Shown here: piece after piece, positions 12,874-24,098 of the stretch
How positions within the stretch are numbered: position 1 is the first letter of the stretch
How the letters are laid out: every line of letters begins with the position of its first letter
Assembly: GCF_947242115.1 (NCBI RefSeq)
Contig: NC_074725.1
Coordinates: forward strand, 11,852,511 to 11,916,510
DNA: 64,000 nucleotides
Origin: Biomphalaria glabrata
Lineage: Eukaryota; Mollusca; Gastropoda; Planorbidae
Direction: 5' to 3'
Notes under the pieces: generated by a model
What the model saw: the letters and a program-made list of their open reading frames with translations, nothing else
Told to the model about the DNA's origin: nothing
Databases searched by the model: none
Translations under genes and position numbers: made by a program

Positions 12874-13071
12874 ATGACGTACGGTGTGTGGATAGTCACA
12901 TGTTTGTTGGGGCTTTCTTCCACCCCCGTCATTGCAATGGATTCGTTTCTCAGGCAACCCAAAGGGGGTTCTGTTTCGCTTCCCTACTGGCCTATCTTCT
13001 TCTCTAACGACTGTCTACACCCGAGCGCCATGATGAGGCTTAAAAACATTGCCAATTTTCGAGAAAGATAA
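12874..13071 (+). CDS. Candidate small secreted peptide, 65 aa, unrecognised
   Basis: The frame starts with a textbook signal sequence (IVTCLLGLSSTPVIA, likely cut after Ala21), followed by about 44 residues with only one cysteine. A TATAAAA lies 42 bp upstream. I do not recognise the mature part, see no clear splice donor in it and no nearby AATAAA. It may be a real short gene, a first exon, or chance. The gap to the tRNA gene downstream is about 150 bp. Confidence 0.22.
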   Translation: MTYGVWIVTCLLGLSSTPVIAMDSFLRQPKGGSVSLPYWPIFFSNDCLHPSAMMRLKNIANFRER

Positions 13072-13219
13072 GAGGACGAATGAAATTGAAGCCTTAACCG
13101 TTTCCCTTACTAGGAATTCTATTCCAGTGTATTGTCAATTTTGTGACCCTCATTGTACTATTTGAGCTTCATTTAATGACAAAAACAATATCATCTAAGA
13201 GACGTATATGGTATATCAA

Positions 13220-13291
13220 GGGGATGTAGCTCAGTGGTAGAGCGCTTGCTTCGCATGTGAGAAGTCCCGGGTTCAATCCCCGGCATCTCCA
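13220..13291 (+). tRNA. tRNA-Ala (anticodon CGC)
   Basis: A 72-nt sequence including the A discriminator folds as a cloverleaf. The acceptor stem GGGGATG pairs with CATCTCC (one G-U). The D arm contains the A box TAGCTCAGTGG, and the anticodon stem CTTGC/GTGAG closes the loop TTCGCAT. The T arm CCGGG-TTCAATC-CCCGG is perfect. A run of T follows at once and would end RNA polymerase III transcription. There is no intron. It decodes GCG. Confidence 0.95.
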
Positions 13292-14170
13292 AGTTTTTTT
13301 TTTTCTTTAAATTTTTATCAGGATTTTTCTTTTCCATCAAAGATTTTAGATAAAGTAAAGCAAATGTTTAACTTCAAGGGATTAAGATTTTCCTTGTTGA
13401 CCAGGTGTCTTCTTTGAAATAGATGTCGCTAGATTTCATTTTGCAGTACTTGGTCTTTTCTTGGTTGTAAAACAGGCGAGAATAATTCTAATGTCTTTGG
13501 GATGCTATCATACTGGTTTATTGGTTCGTCATATTGAATAGGTCAAGACAGACTTGAGAATCCACGTAACCGTTACATCAGAGCTTTAAATGTTTAAAAT
13601 AGAATGATTTCGGATTTTCAATACCTTTTCTAGTTTCTGTGATCTAAACGGGACAGACGGGCGGACGGACAGACAGACCACACAAAACTAATAGCGGCTT
13701 TTTCAACTTTCGGGGGGCCGCCAACACGCCAGGAAATAAAAGAAAAATATTTTTTGTCAACTAAATATTATTTTTGTCTAGATTACTTAGTCTAAGTATA
13801 ATATCAGGAGAGAGGTAGGCATATCTTTACACATACAGGTTTTACAGGTATGTATTTCTTAAATGGAAATAACAAAATACAAAACCAAAATATTCTAGCT
13901 GCTGTTTCTTTTCATTTGAAAGACATCATAGGTAAAGCCAATAAGTAAGGCTTTAATTATGTTATTATCGATTGGTACACTCATTTACTCGTGGACATTT
14001 TTATGCATAATGGGATATTTGCATAGAGTTGATTTAAAATACATCCAAACACTGCGGGGCAACGCAAATCTTGTGCCTGAATAATTCTGTTGTGTGTATA
14101 ATTTCTAGTTTCAAGCACAAGAAATTAAAGCAATCTACATTTAAGGTTTGGTTATCGCCCAGGATATAGA

Positions 14171-17100
14171 ATGCTACATAAACCATTCAACATGCAAATT
14201 CCTGCTTCCAAGCAACGGAGCTATACTGGCATCATTGTATTCGTTTTAACCTTAATTTCACCTGCAACAAGAAGTGATGATTATGTGAGTATATATCTAG
14301 TATTTACACATGTAGCAAATAAATATATTGAGATACATGATTATGTGAGTATATATCTAGTATTTACACATGTAGCAAATAAATATATTGAGATACATGA
14401 TTATGTGAGTATATATCTAGTATTTACACATGTAGCAAATAAATATATTGAGATACATGATTATGTGAGTATATATCTAGTATTTACACATGTAGCAAAT
14501 AAATATATTGAGATACATGATTATGTGAGTATATATCTAGTATTTACACATGTAGCAAATAAATATATTGAGATACATGATTATGTGAGTATATATCTAG
14601 TATTTACACATGTAGCAAATAAATATATTGAGATACATGATTATGTGAGTATATATCTAGTATTTACACATGTAGCAAATAAATATATTGAGATACATGA
14701 TTATGTGAGTATATATCTAGTATTTACACATGTAGCAAATAAATATATTGAGATACATGATTATGTGAGTATATATCTAGTATTTACACATGTAGCAAAT
14801 AAATATATTGAGATACATGATTATGTGAGTATATATCTAGTATTTACACATGTAGCAAATAAATATATTGAGATACATGATTATGTGAGTATATATCTAG
14901 TATTTACACATGTAGCAAATAAATATATTGAGATACAGATGATTCACAATGTTGCTTTTTTTATAGGCTCCAAAAGGAGAAAGGTCGCTATTAGCTTTAT
15001 GTGTTCTGTCCGTCCGTTAAGTCCGTCAGGTTTAACTAGCAAAGAATCTGAAAAATACGATATCATAATATTTTAGATGTTGCAAAGTTCAGCTACACCA
15101 GCAACTCTTTTGTTTTCTGAAGCAAACAGTTCATTTTAAAACATTAAATATGCAAGCACCACTTTTGAAATACAAAACTTCAGGGAAGGTAAGTCTCTAA
15201 ATTAGGTCTCAGACTTCTTCATTGATAACGTTTAATTCATTGATAGATTTGCATATTAGATGAGTCACCGGTTTTGTCTTCTTCCTGAAATGGCGCAGAA
15301 TCTGATGTGACTAATTAAGCCAATTCTGGAGCGGCAGATTTTGCCACAGTTCGTGCAGGTATATGCATCTCTTTTGAGGCTAGCTGACAGGGCAGCTTTC
15401 TTTTTCTTTCTCTTGACTAAGGCAGCGTCGTTTCTTTTGCTCTCGGCGAAGTTCGTCCCAGCACGCACAGTCTGTCCGGTCTTGGTTTATCTCCACCCAA
15501 ATTTTTCGGTTGATGCCTGTGGTTCTCGTGTCTCGCTTGTAGACATCTCCGTAGGTTAGCCTTGGTCGGCCCTTTGGTCTTACTCCCCCCGCAAGCTCAG
15601 CATATAGAATGTGTATAGGGATTCTTCTACCTGACATGCTTGTGACATGTCCGAGCCAGATAACACAAAAGAGGCTTACGTATCTATGTATTTTTTAATC
15701 ATATTTTCTTTGTTTTTCCTAAAATAGGAAAAAGGAGATTTTCATACATGGTGTAAAACTATAAATAGCAAGTCTTTTGGTGCATCCGGTGTACAAAATA
15801 AAGGAAATGTTTTTTAAAATGTTTGATACTGAACATTTAGCACTAGAATCAGTTTTTAAACCCAACCATTTGTCATGTGACATAAGGGGAGTTAACTATT
15901 TGTAAAGTACATATATTTATGATGACAGGAGTTTTCCCCTAAGAAGGTTATATAAAGTGTGCTTAGTTGCCATTTGCTCCTGAGTTACCAGCTTGACCAC
16001 TGGACCTTGCTGTGTGTCGTGTCTACTGTAGATGTTTTTTTTTTCTATTAGTCACTGGTCCTGTGCCTTGAGGTACTCAGGAAAAGTGTGCCCTGCTCTG
16101 GGATCTTTGGGATAAGTATATTTTAATATCTTTAAAGGAATCACTCCTCTCATCATAATTACTCAAAACTAATTAACAGTAACTTTGATTTAGTTTGCAA
16201 TGTTGAAGTTTAATTTAGTGTCGTTAGTCTAGCGTGAAAATGTCCATTAGCCTACATATTTATTAACGAGACCTGCTCACGTTGAGTTGAAAGTCTCTGT
16301 AGTATTCCAGAATAGAGCATAAAGAGTTTTTGTTTTTGAGTTTTTCACTATTTTCAAGTTGGTAAAACATTGTCAACGTGTATATTTTGACTCGCTACAT
16401 TGTCATGAATAACCGAGCTTTTCTTTATAAAACGCTTGCAGGGCCTAAACCTAGCATTTTACATCAGAAGTAAGTGCATCATTTTGGGACTTGATTTAGG
16501 ATCCTGTGGTTTTTCTTTTATCGAAGAACGATTATGGTGCCTGTTACTAATTTAAAATATCACAATTTAATGTGTATCTAGACCTCTCAAAAATATGTCT
16601 ATTTATTGTCTATATCTAACTTGTGTTAAGGATTTTTATAAATGGAGTCTTCGGTGCATCCGATGTACTGAATATGGAAGTATTGATATGAATTTAAAAA
16701 AAAATCAAAATAATAATTTTAGTGCACAATTTTAGCATTGTAAAATCAAATTTCTAAGCCATTTTCCCTTTAGGAGAAAAAAAAAATATCTAGATTTACT
16801 GTTCACAAAGTAATGTCTGAGTGTAACGTCATAGACATGGTCAATTAATCGTCTATTTATTTCAAGATCTCTTCCAATCCTCTTTCTTTTTCTTCTTTTT
16901 TTTTCATTTTCCATTATATCGCTCCTACATTACTTCATATCGTTTCTCTTCATTTTATTCTATTCGTCTATTTTATTTGCTGAAAGAACGTACATAGGAT
17001 CTTAAAACTCAAAGTGTAAACCAGGACATCAAATCCCATACACGATTGTAAGTATATAGAACTCTTCAGCGTTTAAAAAATAGACATCTTACAAATAAAA

Positions 17101-20100
17101 TCATGTATTTATGTTTCTCTTCAGTTCTCCAAGTCGTTGTCTATGCAGTCTTGCGGAGGTCCCAGTGCTTCCATTAAAATACGTGACATTGTGATCATGC
17201 CAGACCCAGTGGTCGTTCCAGGCACCATGATTGTTGCGTACACTATGGAGGTTCTTAAAGACCTTAACGCTCCCATAGGCGTAAGTATTGCCAATTGAAG
17301 ACTTCGGTACTTGGTATTAGATCTATTGCTCTACAGCTTAGTGTCTACCAAGTCTGAGAGGCGATATGTCCTCCCCATTTCTTACAAAGCTCATATCAAC
17401 TCAGTCCATCTTGTCGATCTGTACGACTGGTAAAAAGTTTGTACACGCTATTTCTCTCACATGCATTCTCGGGTCAAGTGAATATTTTAAACAATTATTT
17501 ATTGTACCCAACAAAATTTGAATCAATTAAAATTAACCAATTTGTCAATTAATTATTGGTAATATTTAATTATTTAATTGGATGTTATAGAAGGGAAATA
17601 ACTTATACATTATTGATAGATGAAATAGTAAGGGCGAAGTTGTTCTCCTCAAATGTTCTTCGCGGTTTTTAAAGATTTTTATTTTTTATTTTGCTTTTTT
17701 AAAAAAAATAATTGTAATTTAAGACCAGTGGTTCCCAAACTTCTTTCTCAAATGAAACACTTCGCACATTCAGAGTGTTTAGCGGAACGCTTTGCTTATG
17801 TTTTTGAGAGATTAATTTACATGGTTGCCTAATAGGTAACTATTCCAATAGTTCATGGAACTTAGTTTAGGAAACACTGCTTTAGAATTTTTTTTTTAGA
17901 AAATAGCATCTGACAACCAGTCCAACTACTGGTCTTCAAGTGTCGCTCAGAGGCGAGCAACTGGTTCCTAAATCAGTAAGCTCCGGGCAGTAAGCCTGGG
18001 ATATGAAAGCCGTAGCTTATCAGAACTTGTTTAAACATGCTAGCCTACTAGCGAGCCAGAAAAATATTTTACTTAGCGATGTGAAATTATCTTTATTGTA
18101 TTACATATGCATTACCTTTATTATATTACATATGCATTTATGAGCTTTGACCTCCTAGTAATGAGCTTTGACCTCCTAGGTGGACTACAAAATAGAGAAA
18201 CATATTTTTGCCGACGAGTGGATTCCACTTTCCTGTGTGAACACTCCCTACGGTACGTGCAACATTCAGAATGTCTGCAACATTCTATGGGACATTCAAC
18301 CTTGTCCTTCAATGGTCAATGAGCATGCGCCCTGTCAATGTCCAGTCTTAAAGGTAGACAACCTTATTTGATTATTGCTATTGCCTTTAAGAAAGTATTG
18401 CAAGCAGATGTACATGTAAAATTAATAAGGTTGTTGATGTTCAGCTATAGTGTGATATCAATGATAAGGGTTGGGGCTTGTTAAAGACAAAAGATTTGAA
18501 CAATTTCTATTGGGGTTTTCATACATGAAGTGAATCCATAAATAACAAACAAAAAAAAAAAAAAAAAAAAACGAGGTGTATCCGGTGTATGAAAGTATTG
18601 ATATGCGAAATATTTTAACAAACCATATGGTTTTGTTTCTACTATCTGCAATGTCAAGGAGCTTTCGCATTTAACACAGAGTAGCTTGTAATTTTTAGTT
18701 GACAACACGTGACCTTTCAAATGTGGTCTCCTTGACATTGTTTAGTTTGTCAATATGTTTAAAATCTCTCTCTTGTTCTTCTTCGTTTCATTTTCGTATG
18801 TCTATGTTTAGTTCTCAATATGTCGCAAAAAGATCTCTTTATGTCTTTTTATGTTGTACTTTCCACTTAGTTTTAAGAATGTAAACGGGAGTATAGACAT
18901 TGAACACTGTGATTACCTTTTGATGTTAATTCTCCAATAGTTGTTCTTTATTCTCACTGTTGTACAGGCTAAGATTTTTTTTTCATATTATCTGGAAATT
19001 GCCTTTTTTATATTTATATTGAAAAAAACAAACCTAAAAAAAACACAAGGCAATTTTGAAACAGCAGCCAAATGGACCTCCTTCACCAATCGTAAACAAA
19101 CAACATTTAGCCACGTGGTTCTCTATCTCTTCTATACAAATTACGTAATACACACAGGCTGTCACGTGACAGTTTTTTTTCGTTGTTTTATCAATATTAT
19201 CACGTAGCTAAATGTTGTTTGCTTACGATTGGTGAAGGAGGTCCATTGTGTTATCTTGAAGAGTACCCCTGCTGTATATTAAAAGCATTAAAAGTGTGTG
19301 AGTGGTGCCCCTTAGAATAATATGTTGTAATGGATTGAGAATCGCTTAGCTGACACATTCCCCATAAACAAATCATAACCACAAGTCACTAATAACAAAC
19401 TTCAAAGAACAAGTTTTAAAAAAATTGAATCATTAATTCTAATTTGAAAGTAAGTATTATAGCTGGTTAGATATGTTGTGAGAGACAATATATACATATA
19501 TATATAGTATAAAATGTCATATCTTTGGTCAATTTAATAAAATCTTTCAATATTATGAAAAAGAAATTTAAAGATTGGCGAAAACACATTTTATTACATT
19601 TTTCGAAAGAACAATTAATGAATTTAAAAAGTATTTACCGCTAGAACAGTTTTTCATCTATCACAACATCAGCTTTATAAAGTAGGAATTGTATAAAGTA
19701 GGAATAAAGTAGGAATTGTGTTGATGGAATGTGATATTGTATGAAGAGTTGTGCCCATGCACAGGGGAAACTACTCTAGTAATCAAGATGGCTGATTAAA
19801 CTTGTTTATGTTTACCTGAGATTGTTCTTATGTCAAGTGTATTTATATTTGAGTGTCCATCGTAACAAGTTGTATAAAGTAGGAATAAAGTAGGAATTGT
19901 ATAAAGTAGAAATAAAGTAGGCATTGTATAAAGTAGAATTAAAGTAGGAATTGTATAAAGTAGAAATAAAGTAGGAATTGTATAAAGTAGGAATAAAGTA
20001 GGAATTGTATAAAGTAGAAATAAAGTAGGAATTGTATAAAGTAGGAATAAAGTAGGAATTGTATAAAGTAGAAATAAAGTAGGAATTGTATAAAGTAGAA

Positions 20101-20568
20101 ATAAAGTAGGAATTTTATAAAGTAGGAATAAAGTAGGAATTGTATAAAGTAGGAATAAAGTAGGAATTGTATAAAGTAGGAATAAAGTAGGAATTGATTT
20201 CAAAAACATTATGTTACGTGTTTCTGTTTTTGTTTATAAATTTAAAATCTTAATGAACTTAGAACCCTTAGATCTAAATCTAGATAATACTAACTATACA
20301 TACATGTGCAAAATATTGCAAGATGCGCGAAATAATTTTTTTTTTTAAATATCTGTTATTATAACTGTGAGTCGTTTAGTCTTGAAAGCTACTTGTTCGT
20401 TTGCTCTATTCACAGAACAACTACACCATGGGCCCCATGCCCATCCCAATCCAAGGGGGATTTGTGGTGGCGGGAAAATACAGGACTCGCATCAAGGTAG
20501 ACAACTGGGAGCATGGAGACCTGATGTGCTACGATTTCGCACTGGAAGTTTTTCCTGCCTCGCCTTAG
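14171..20568 (+). CDS. GM2 ganglioside activator-like protein, gene 2 (ML/GM2-AP family)
   Basis: This is the paralogue of the gene at 6170. Exons are 14171-14284, 17125-17280, 18180-18353 and 20416-20568, all phase 0, giving 198 residues. Internal exons match gene 1 exactly in length (156, 174, 153 bp). Exon 1 encodes a signal segment (GIIVFVLTLISPATR) ending Ser-Asp-Asp-Tyr before the donor GTGAGT. The mature protein keeps VVPGTM, VDYKIEK, DEW, YGTC, NVCNIL, PCP, PCQCP, PMPIPI, AGKYRT and DLMCYD, with all eight cysteines. The first donor lies in the first copy of a 60-bp repeat array, and every later copy repeats the donor. The exon 3 acceptor is also duplicated; the upstream copy would bring in an immediate stop, so the downstream one is used here. 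Introns carry a LINE relic, a MITE, an hAT-like MITE and a 27-bp minisatellite. The role is presumed glycolipid binding. Confidence 0.9.
14279..14938 (+). repeat. 60-bp tandem array, eleven identical copies, spanning the exon 1 donor of GM2 activator gene 2
   Basis: The unit begins GATTATGTGAGTATATATCT and ends TTGAGATACAT. Eleven copies show no difference that I can see apart from the last few bases. The first eight bases of copy 1 fall at the exon end (Asp-Tyr codons plus donor). The unit has 20 codons without a stop in the exon frame, so the frame stays open through the whole array to a TAG at 15074. Confidence 0.98.
15268..15665 (-). mobile_element. Non-LTR retrotransposon, 3' end of the reverse-transcriptase ORF
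   Basis: Minus-strand frames encode MSGRRIPIHILYAEL, GVRPKGRPRLTYGDVYKRD and, in another frame, YTCTNCGKICRSRIGLISH. This order (GRPK-like block, then a CxxC...SRIGLxSHxRxC zinc-knuckle end) is typical of the C-terminus of LINE polyproteins. A frame change separates the two blocks. It sits in intron 1 of GM2 activator gene 2, in opposite orientation. Confidence 0.75.
17385..17600 (+). repeat. Dispersed repeat R, 5' part (intron 2 of GM2 activator gene 2)
   Basis: Contains AAGCTCATATCAACTCAGTC, GTAAAAAGTTTGTACACG, TTCTCGGGTCAAGTG and TTAATTATTGGTAAT in family order. Confidence 0.7.
17726..17879. mobile_element. hAT-like MITE
   Basis: Begins CAGTGGTTCCCAAACTT and ends with the approximate inverse, TTTAGGAAACACTG. 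A related, 5'-truncated copy lies at 30478-30640 (shared CACTTCGCACATTC, TAGCGGAACNCTTTG and GAGAGGTTAATT-like blocks). The flanking octamers match only partly. Confidence 0.55.
18139..18179 (+). repeat. 21-bp tandem duplication of the exon 3 acceptor region
   Basis: TATGAGCTTTGACCTCCTAG-like sequence occurs twice, ending in AG at 18158 and at 18179. Using the first AG would add 21 in-frame bases that start with TAA. Confidence 0.9.
19071..19247. mobile_element. MITE with 47-bp terminal inverted repeats
   Basis: The left arm AATGGACCTCCTTCACCAAT onward to CCACGTGG (19071-19118) is the near-perfect inverse of the right arm 19201-19247, which ends GGTGAAGGAGGTCCATT. The 80-bp core is non-coding. 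It lies in intron 3 of GM2 activator gene 2. No clear target duplication. Confidence 0.8.
19871..20196. repeat. 27-bp minisatellite, about 12 copies
   Basis: Unit AATTGTATAAAGTAGGAATA plus AAGTAGG. An isolated one- to two-copy outlier lies at 19677-19720, separated by about 150 bp of unique sequence. It lies in intron 3 of GM2 activator gene 2, and its open frame is a by-product of the repeat. Confidence 0.93.
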
Positions 20569-23039
20569 AGCTCGGTGCAAGACCAGATAGTCGGCTAGGG
20601 CGAGACCATTTCAGTATAGTAGGCCTCAACTCTGACCTGCGACGTCGCAAACCTGTGGGCAGTGGAGACCAGTAGCTTTGTTGACACGTTGTACAGACCT
20701 GTGACGTGGCAACGAATTGTTGGTTTTCACTGCCCACAGGTTGTGACGTTGCAGGTCAGAGTCAGTATGCCTTTTATGATGAATTTTCTCGGCTAAGGTC
20801 GTATCTGGTCCTGGTCTAGTCTCAATGTTCTTTTTTAGGTCCCAATATGTGATCCGAGAAATGATCTCTCGAGTCTACTAACTCTAGTTTGATAGCAATC
20901 TATACATCTAAATCATAATGAATTAGATAATTGTTTAATAGTTTTTCTTTATGTCCATTAAAAGTTTATTCACGAAGGTCGAATTGAAATTTTTCTTGCA
21001 TATCAAAATCTTTTAAGTTTTGGTCCTTTTTACGTTTGTTGTTATTTTCTTCATTTTCTTTAGTTTATATTTTTTCTGCTCTATTTTTACGTCAGTTTAA
21101 TGTCTTGATTAGTTCCTTGATGTTTTTCGCTCGATCACATTTCATTTATTTGTATAATATTAAACAACTGATATTGCTCTAAACGTCAAAGATTTTTTGG
21201 ACTACTCATTTTTTTTTAAATTCCTCCTATTAGCTGACCAACTCTTCATTAGTGGACACTGCACGTGTATTTTAATAACGGCTCCTATGAATTGTTTTTA
21301 GAAATTCGACAGCTCATATACATTTGTAGGAAACAAATAACTACAGCACAATGAAAACAGATTTGATCGTTACAATTGTTCAAAATAGAATCATCTTAAC
21401 ATTAAATTTAGCTTCAATGTTTTAATACTACACTGGGGATTCCCGCACTCGACTCAAATGTTTTTTTGTGTTCAGTTAAGAGGGGAATAAATAAATAGAC
21501 GTAAATTTCGCGCACAGACTAATGTACAAATTATTAGCTGTATTGTTAATTGAAAAACTTGTTTGTGCTGCGTGAAAAAAATTCTTGAAATAATGAAAAG
21601 GATTGCATGAAATAAATAGAAAAAGAATTTTTAAACCACCATCAGATTCAGAAATTGATTAGAAATAAAAAACAACAACACTTTTTGAATGTTGAAAAAA
21701 AAAACAGCAATCTAGCTTCGTTTTATCAAGCGATGTGATATGTATTCATGCTGTGATATCATTTAGTCCCATAACTAATCTCTTCACGACGATATTTTAA
21801 GTGTAAAACTTCCTGTGTGTATTCGTTTCTATTCCTATCATTAGATCTCCACAAGTAAAATCAAGAACACAAAATTAAATTTAAAAGTAGCTAATACAGT
21901 TATGTAGCTAGTCTATTGGTGTTCAATTCGGAAATAAAATAGGAGCCAGAGAACACGTTGTAGATTTTGTTATTTGTTGCTATTGTGTTGTTGTTTTTTT
22001 GTTGGGAAACGAAAATCCACATTAAACTCACTTTAGTCGAAATACATAACAAATGTACTCACTAAATTAATTAATTAATGATTACCTTGTAGTCTGTCAC
22101 GTAAACTATAAAGCGAACAGTTAGTTCATTGTCCTGCAATAATAAGGCTTGTCTTCGAGTCCGAAGATTAATGAGGAGTGCAGTATTTCCCGTGGCTCGG
22201 CAGCCCTAGCTGTGACCTACATATTTTGCCACGTTCATCACAGTCATAACCATTAATGTCAGTAAGTGTATGTAAAGTATAGAGCAATTGGTAGGTTCAT
22301 TGATCAACTTAACTTTACTAAACAATGGCCCGTTGGTCTAATGACTAAAACAAGTAAATAATGTCCCCTTGGTTGAATGACCAAGCTTCTATTATCAGCT
22401 AAAACCCACAGGATTAGATCAAGAAAACGATGTGTTTATTGAGTTTGTTATTGCGCCAGAAGTTGATTTATTTCTGGTGAATGGCTAGCTTATGCACGGT
22501 GTTGGGAATAAAAAGAGAACTATTTTCTACTTGACCCAAAACTAATCTTGAAATAAACATTTCTTTCTTTAATGTTTGTTCTTTTGATTGTCTGTTCAGG
22601 TCAGAATTGTAAGTTACACATTTTGTTAAATCTTCAGTATCTGTGAGAGATGGAGAAGCTTGATGTTCTGTAGAGTCACTTCCAAAAAGTGGCATTTTCG
22701 TTTTGCTGACCCATGATCTTCATCACTCCCAAAGACCACGACTGACCACCTCCTTGACCTACTTAAATCAAAGCCCGCTAACTGTCAACTTGCATAAGTT
22801 ACAGCTATTAAATCGCCTCCCGCTTTTAATCAAGCTTATTTCATCTCACTCTGTCTTTCTGGTAAAAGGTTTGTACACCTTATTTCTCCGACACCCAATC
22901 TCGGATCAAGCTGAAACTTCTCTCAATTATTTCTTTTACCTGACAACACATCTTACGCAATCTTTAGTATTCAGACTCAATCTGGTACTTGCTGGACATA
23001 TGATCTAAATGGAGAAAGGGGAAATGGTGTATGGGCGAT
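20569..23039. other. Region downstream of GM2 activator gene 2
   Basis: Contains a palindromic MITE at 20619-20773 and an R copy at 22840-23030. The rest is AT-rich with no supported gene. A minus-strand frame at 22468-22695 has protein-like composition but no start context, family motif or splice support. Confidence 0.45.
20619..20773. mobile_element. Palindromic MITE just after the GM2 activator gene 2 stop
   Basis: The two halves are inverse copies: TCTGACCTGCGACGTCGCAA, then ACCTGTGGGCAGTG, and in the right half CACTGCCCACAGGTTGTGAC, then GTTGCAGGTCAGA. The inner parts (CCAGTAGCTTTGTTGACACG and CGTGGCAACGAATTGTTGG) also pair loosely. A half copy lies at 32185-32270 and a fragment near 6675-6765. 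It probably falls in the 3' UTR. Confidence 0.75.
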
Positions 23040-23290
23040 ATCGTTCTTATCTTATCTTATATAATACAGACGTTACTTCAAAAAAGAAGATGATTACGTC
23101 CTACGCGTCATGCATTTAGTCATGCATATTAACCAATGACTTAAATTCTACCAAGTCACTGGTTTTCCTGGCTAGCTCAGGCAACCCATTCCATGCTCTA
23201 ATAGCACTAGGGAAGAAGGAGTATTTGTAAAAATTTGTCCTAGCATATGGGACGAGGAATTCCGACCAGAATAATGCCTAGGATTTCATC
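23040..23290 (-). mobile_element. LINE 3' end (same family as 32316, 39650 and 41640)
   Basis: On the minus strand it reads the conserved RT tail (YKYSFFPSAIRAWN-like, then GLPELAR) and ends in the family's 3' tail with GATAA/TAAGA repeats. It is 5' truncated. Confidence 0.75.
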
Positions 23291-23372
23291 TAATTTTTAT
23301 TAGATAAACCACAGTCATTCCACGACTAAAGAAGGTCAAATAGATCTTGATTATTAAGACATACTAATATAT

Positions 23373-24098
23373 TGTTACGAATCTCACTATCCAGGCTCTC
23401 TGCAAACTGCACCTTACACCACCAACTTAAAGAAATCGACAACTCAGGGCTCCAAAATAACGTAACAGTTTAATGTCCAATAAATTACAGCCAATACTGA
23501 ACAATTGGCAACACGTAACACAGGCTGTACAAATATCTCTCCGTATCAACCGTACCGACGTATCAACTCTTGCACTGGCCTCTCCGTCTCGTTCCGGGCT
23601 TGCACTGGTTCAACAGTTCAGGACTGACTTCACACACTGGACTCGTTGTGTCGGACTCGATCACAGACCAAGATTAAGAAGCCGTTCGTCTTAACTGTAC
23701 TTGATAGTACTCCGCACCATCGTAATGCTCCGCACAGCACCACACCGCTGAACTGTGCTGTAGTCGACCGGACTGTATTGAACTGGGATGTAGTGGACCT
23801 TCTGTCGTGAACCGTCTTGACTGCGACACCTCCACTCTTTATATAGGGTCCCTTCTAGAACCGGACGGAACAACGCTCGACGTTTCTAGCTTCGTCACAT
23901 GACTATATCCCTCGAGACGCTCCTGAGCTCTGTTCACGACGGCGATCCTTCCCGAACTGTCATGTTGACACTCGGCTCGGCTGACCGTCGTAATTCGTCA
24001 CGGTTGACCGCTCGTCTAGCGCTGGCCTGGCGCGATTTGAGTCGGCTGACTACACACAACACACTACCCCCATCTGTGCGACCACTAGGTTTATAACA
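23373..24098 (-). mobile_element. Solo LTR of an LTR retrotransposon (fossil)
   Basis: A 726-bp block, distinctly less AT-rich than its surroundings, starts TGTTACGAATC and ends TTTATAACA, so it has TG...CA ends. It is flanked on both sides by ATAT, fitting a 4-bp target duplication. On the minus strand it contains CCTATATAAAGAG, a likely LTR promoter. No internal region is attached. The superfamily is not certain (Gypsy-type by target size). It appears to be a single, fairly well preserved terminal repeat. Confidence 0.65.

Noticed and set aside
19796-20209. 137-codon minus-strand frame of IPTLFLLYT repeats
   Set aside because: Created by the 27-bp minisatellite in an intron.
22468-22695. 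Minus-strand 75-codon frame with protein-like composition
   Set aside because: No recognisable motif, promoter or splice partner; could be a transposon scrap, so not reported as a gene.
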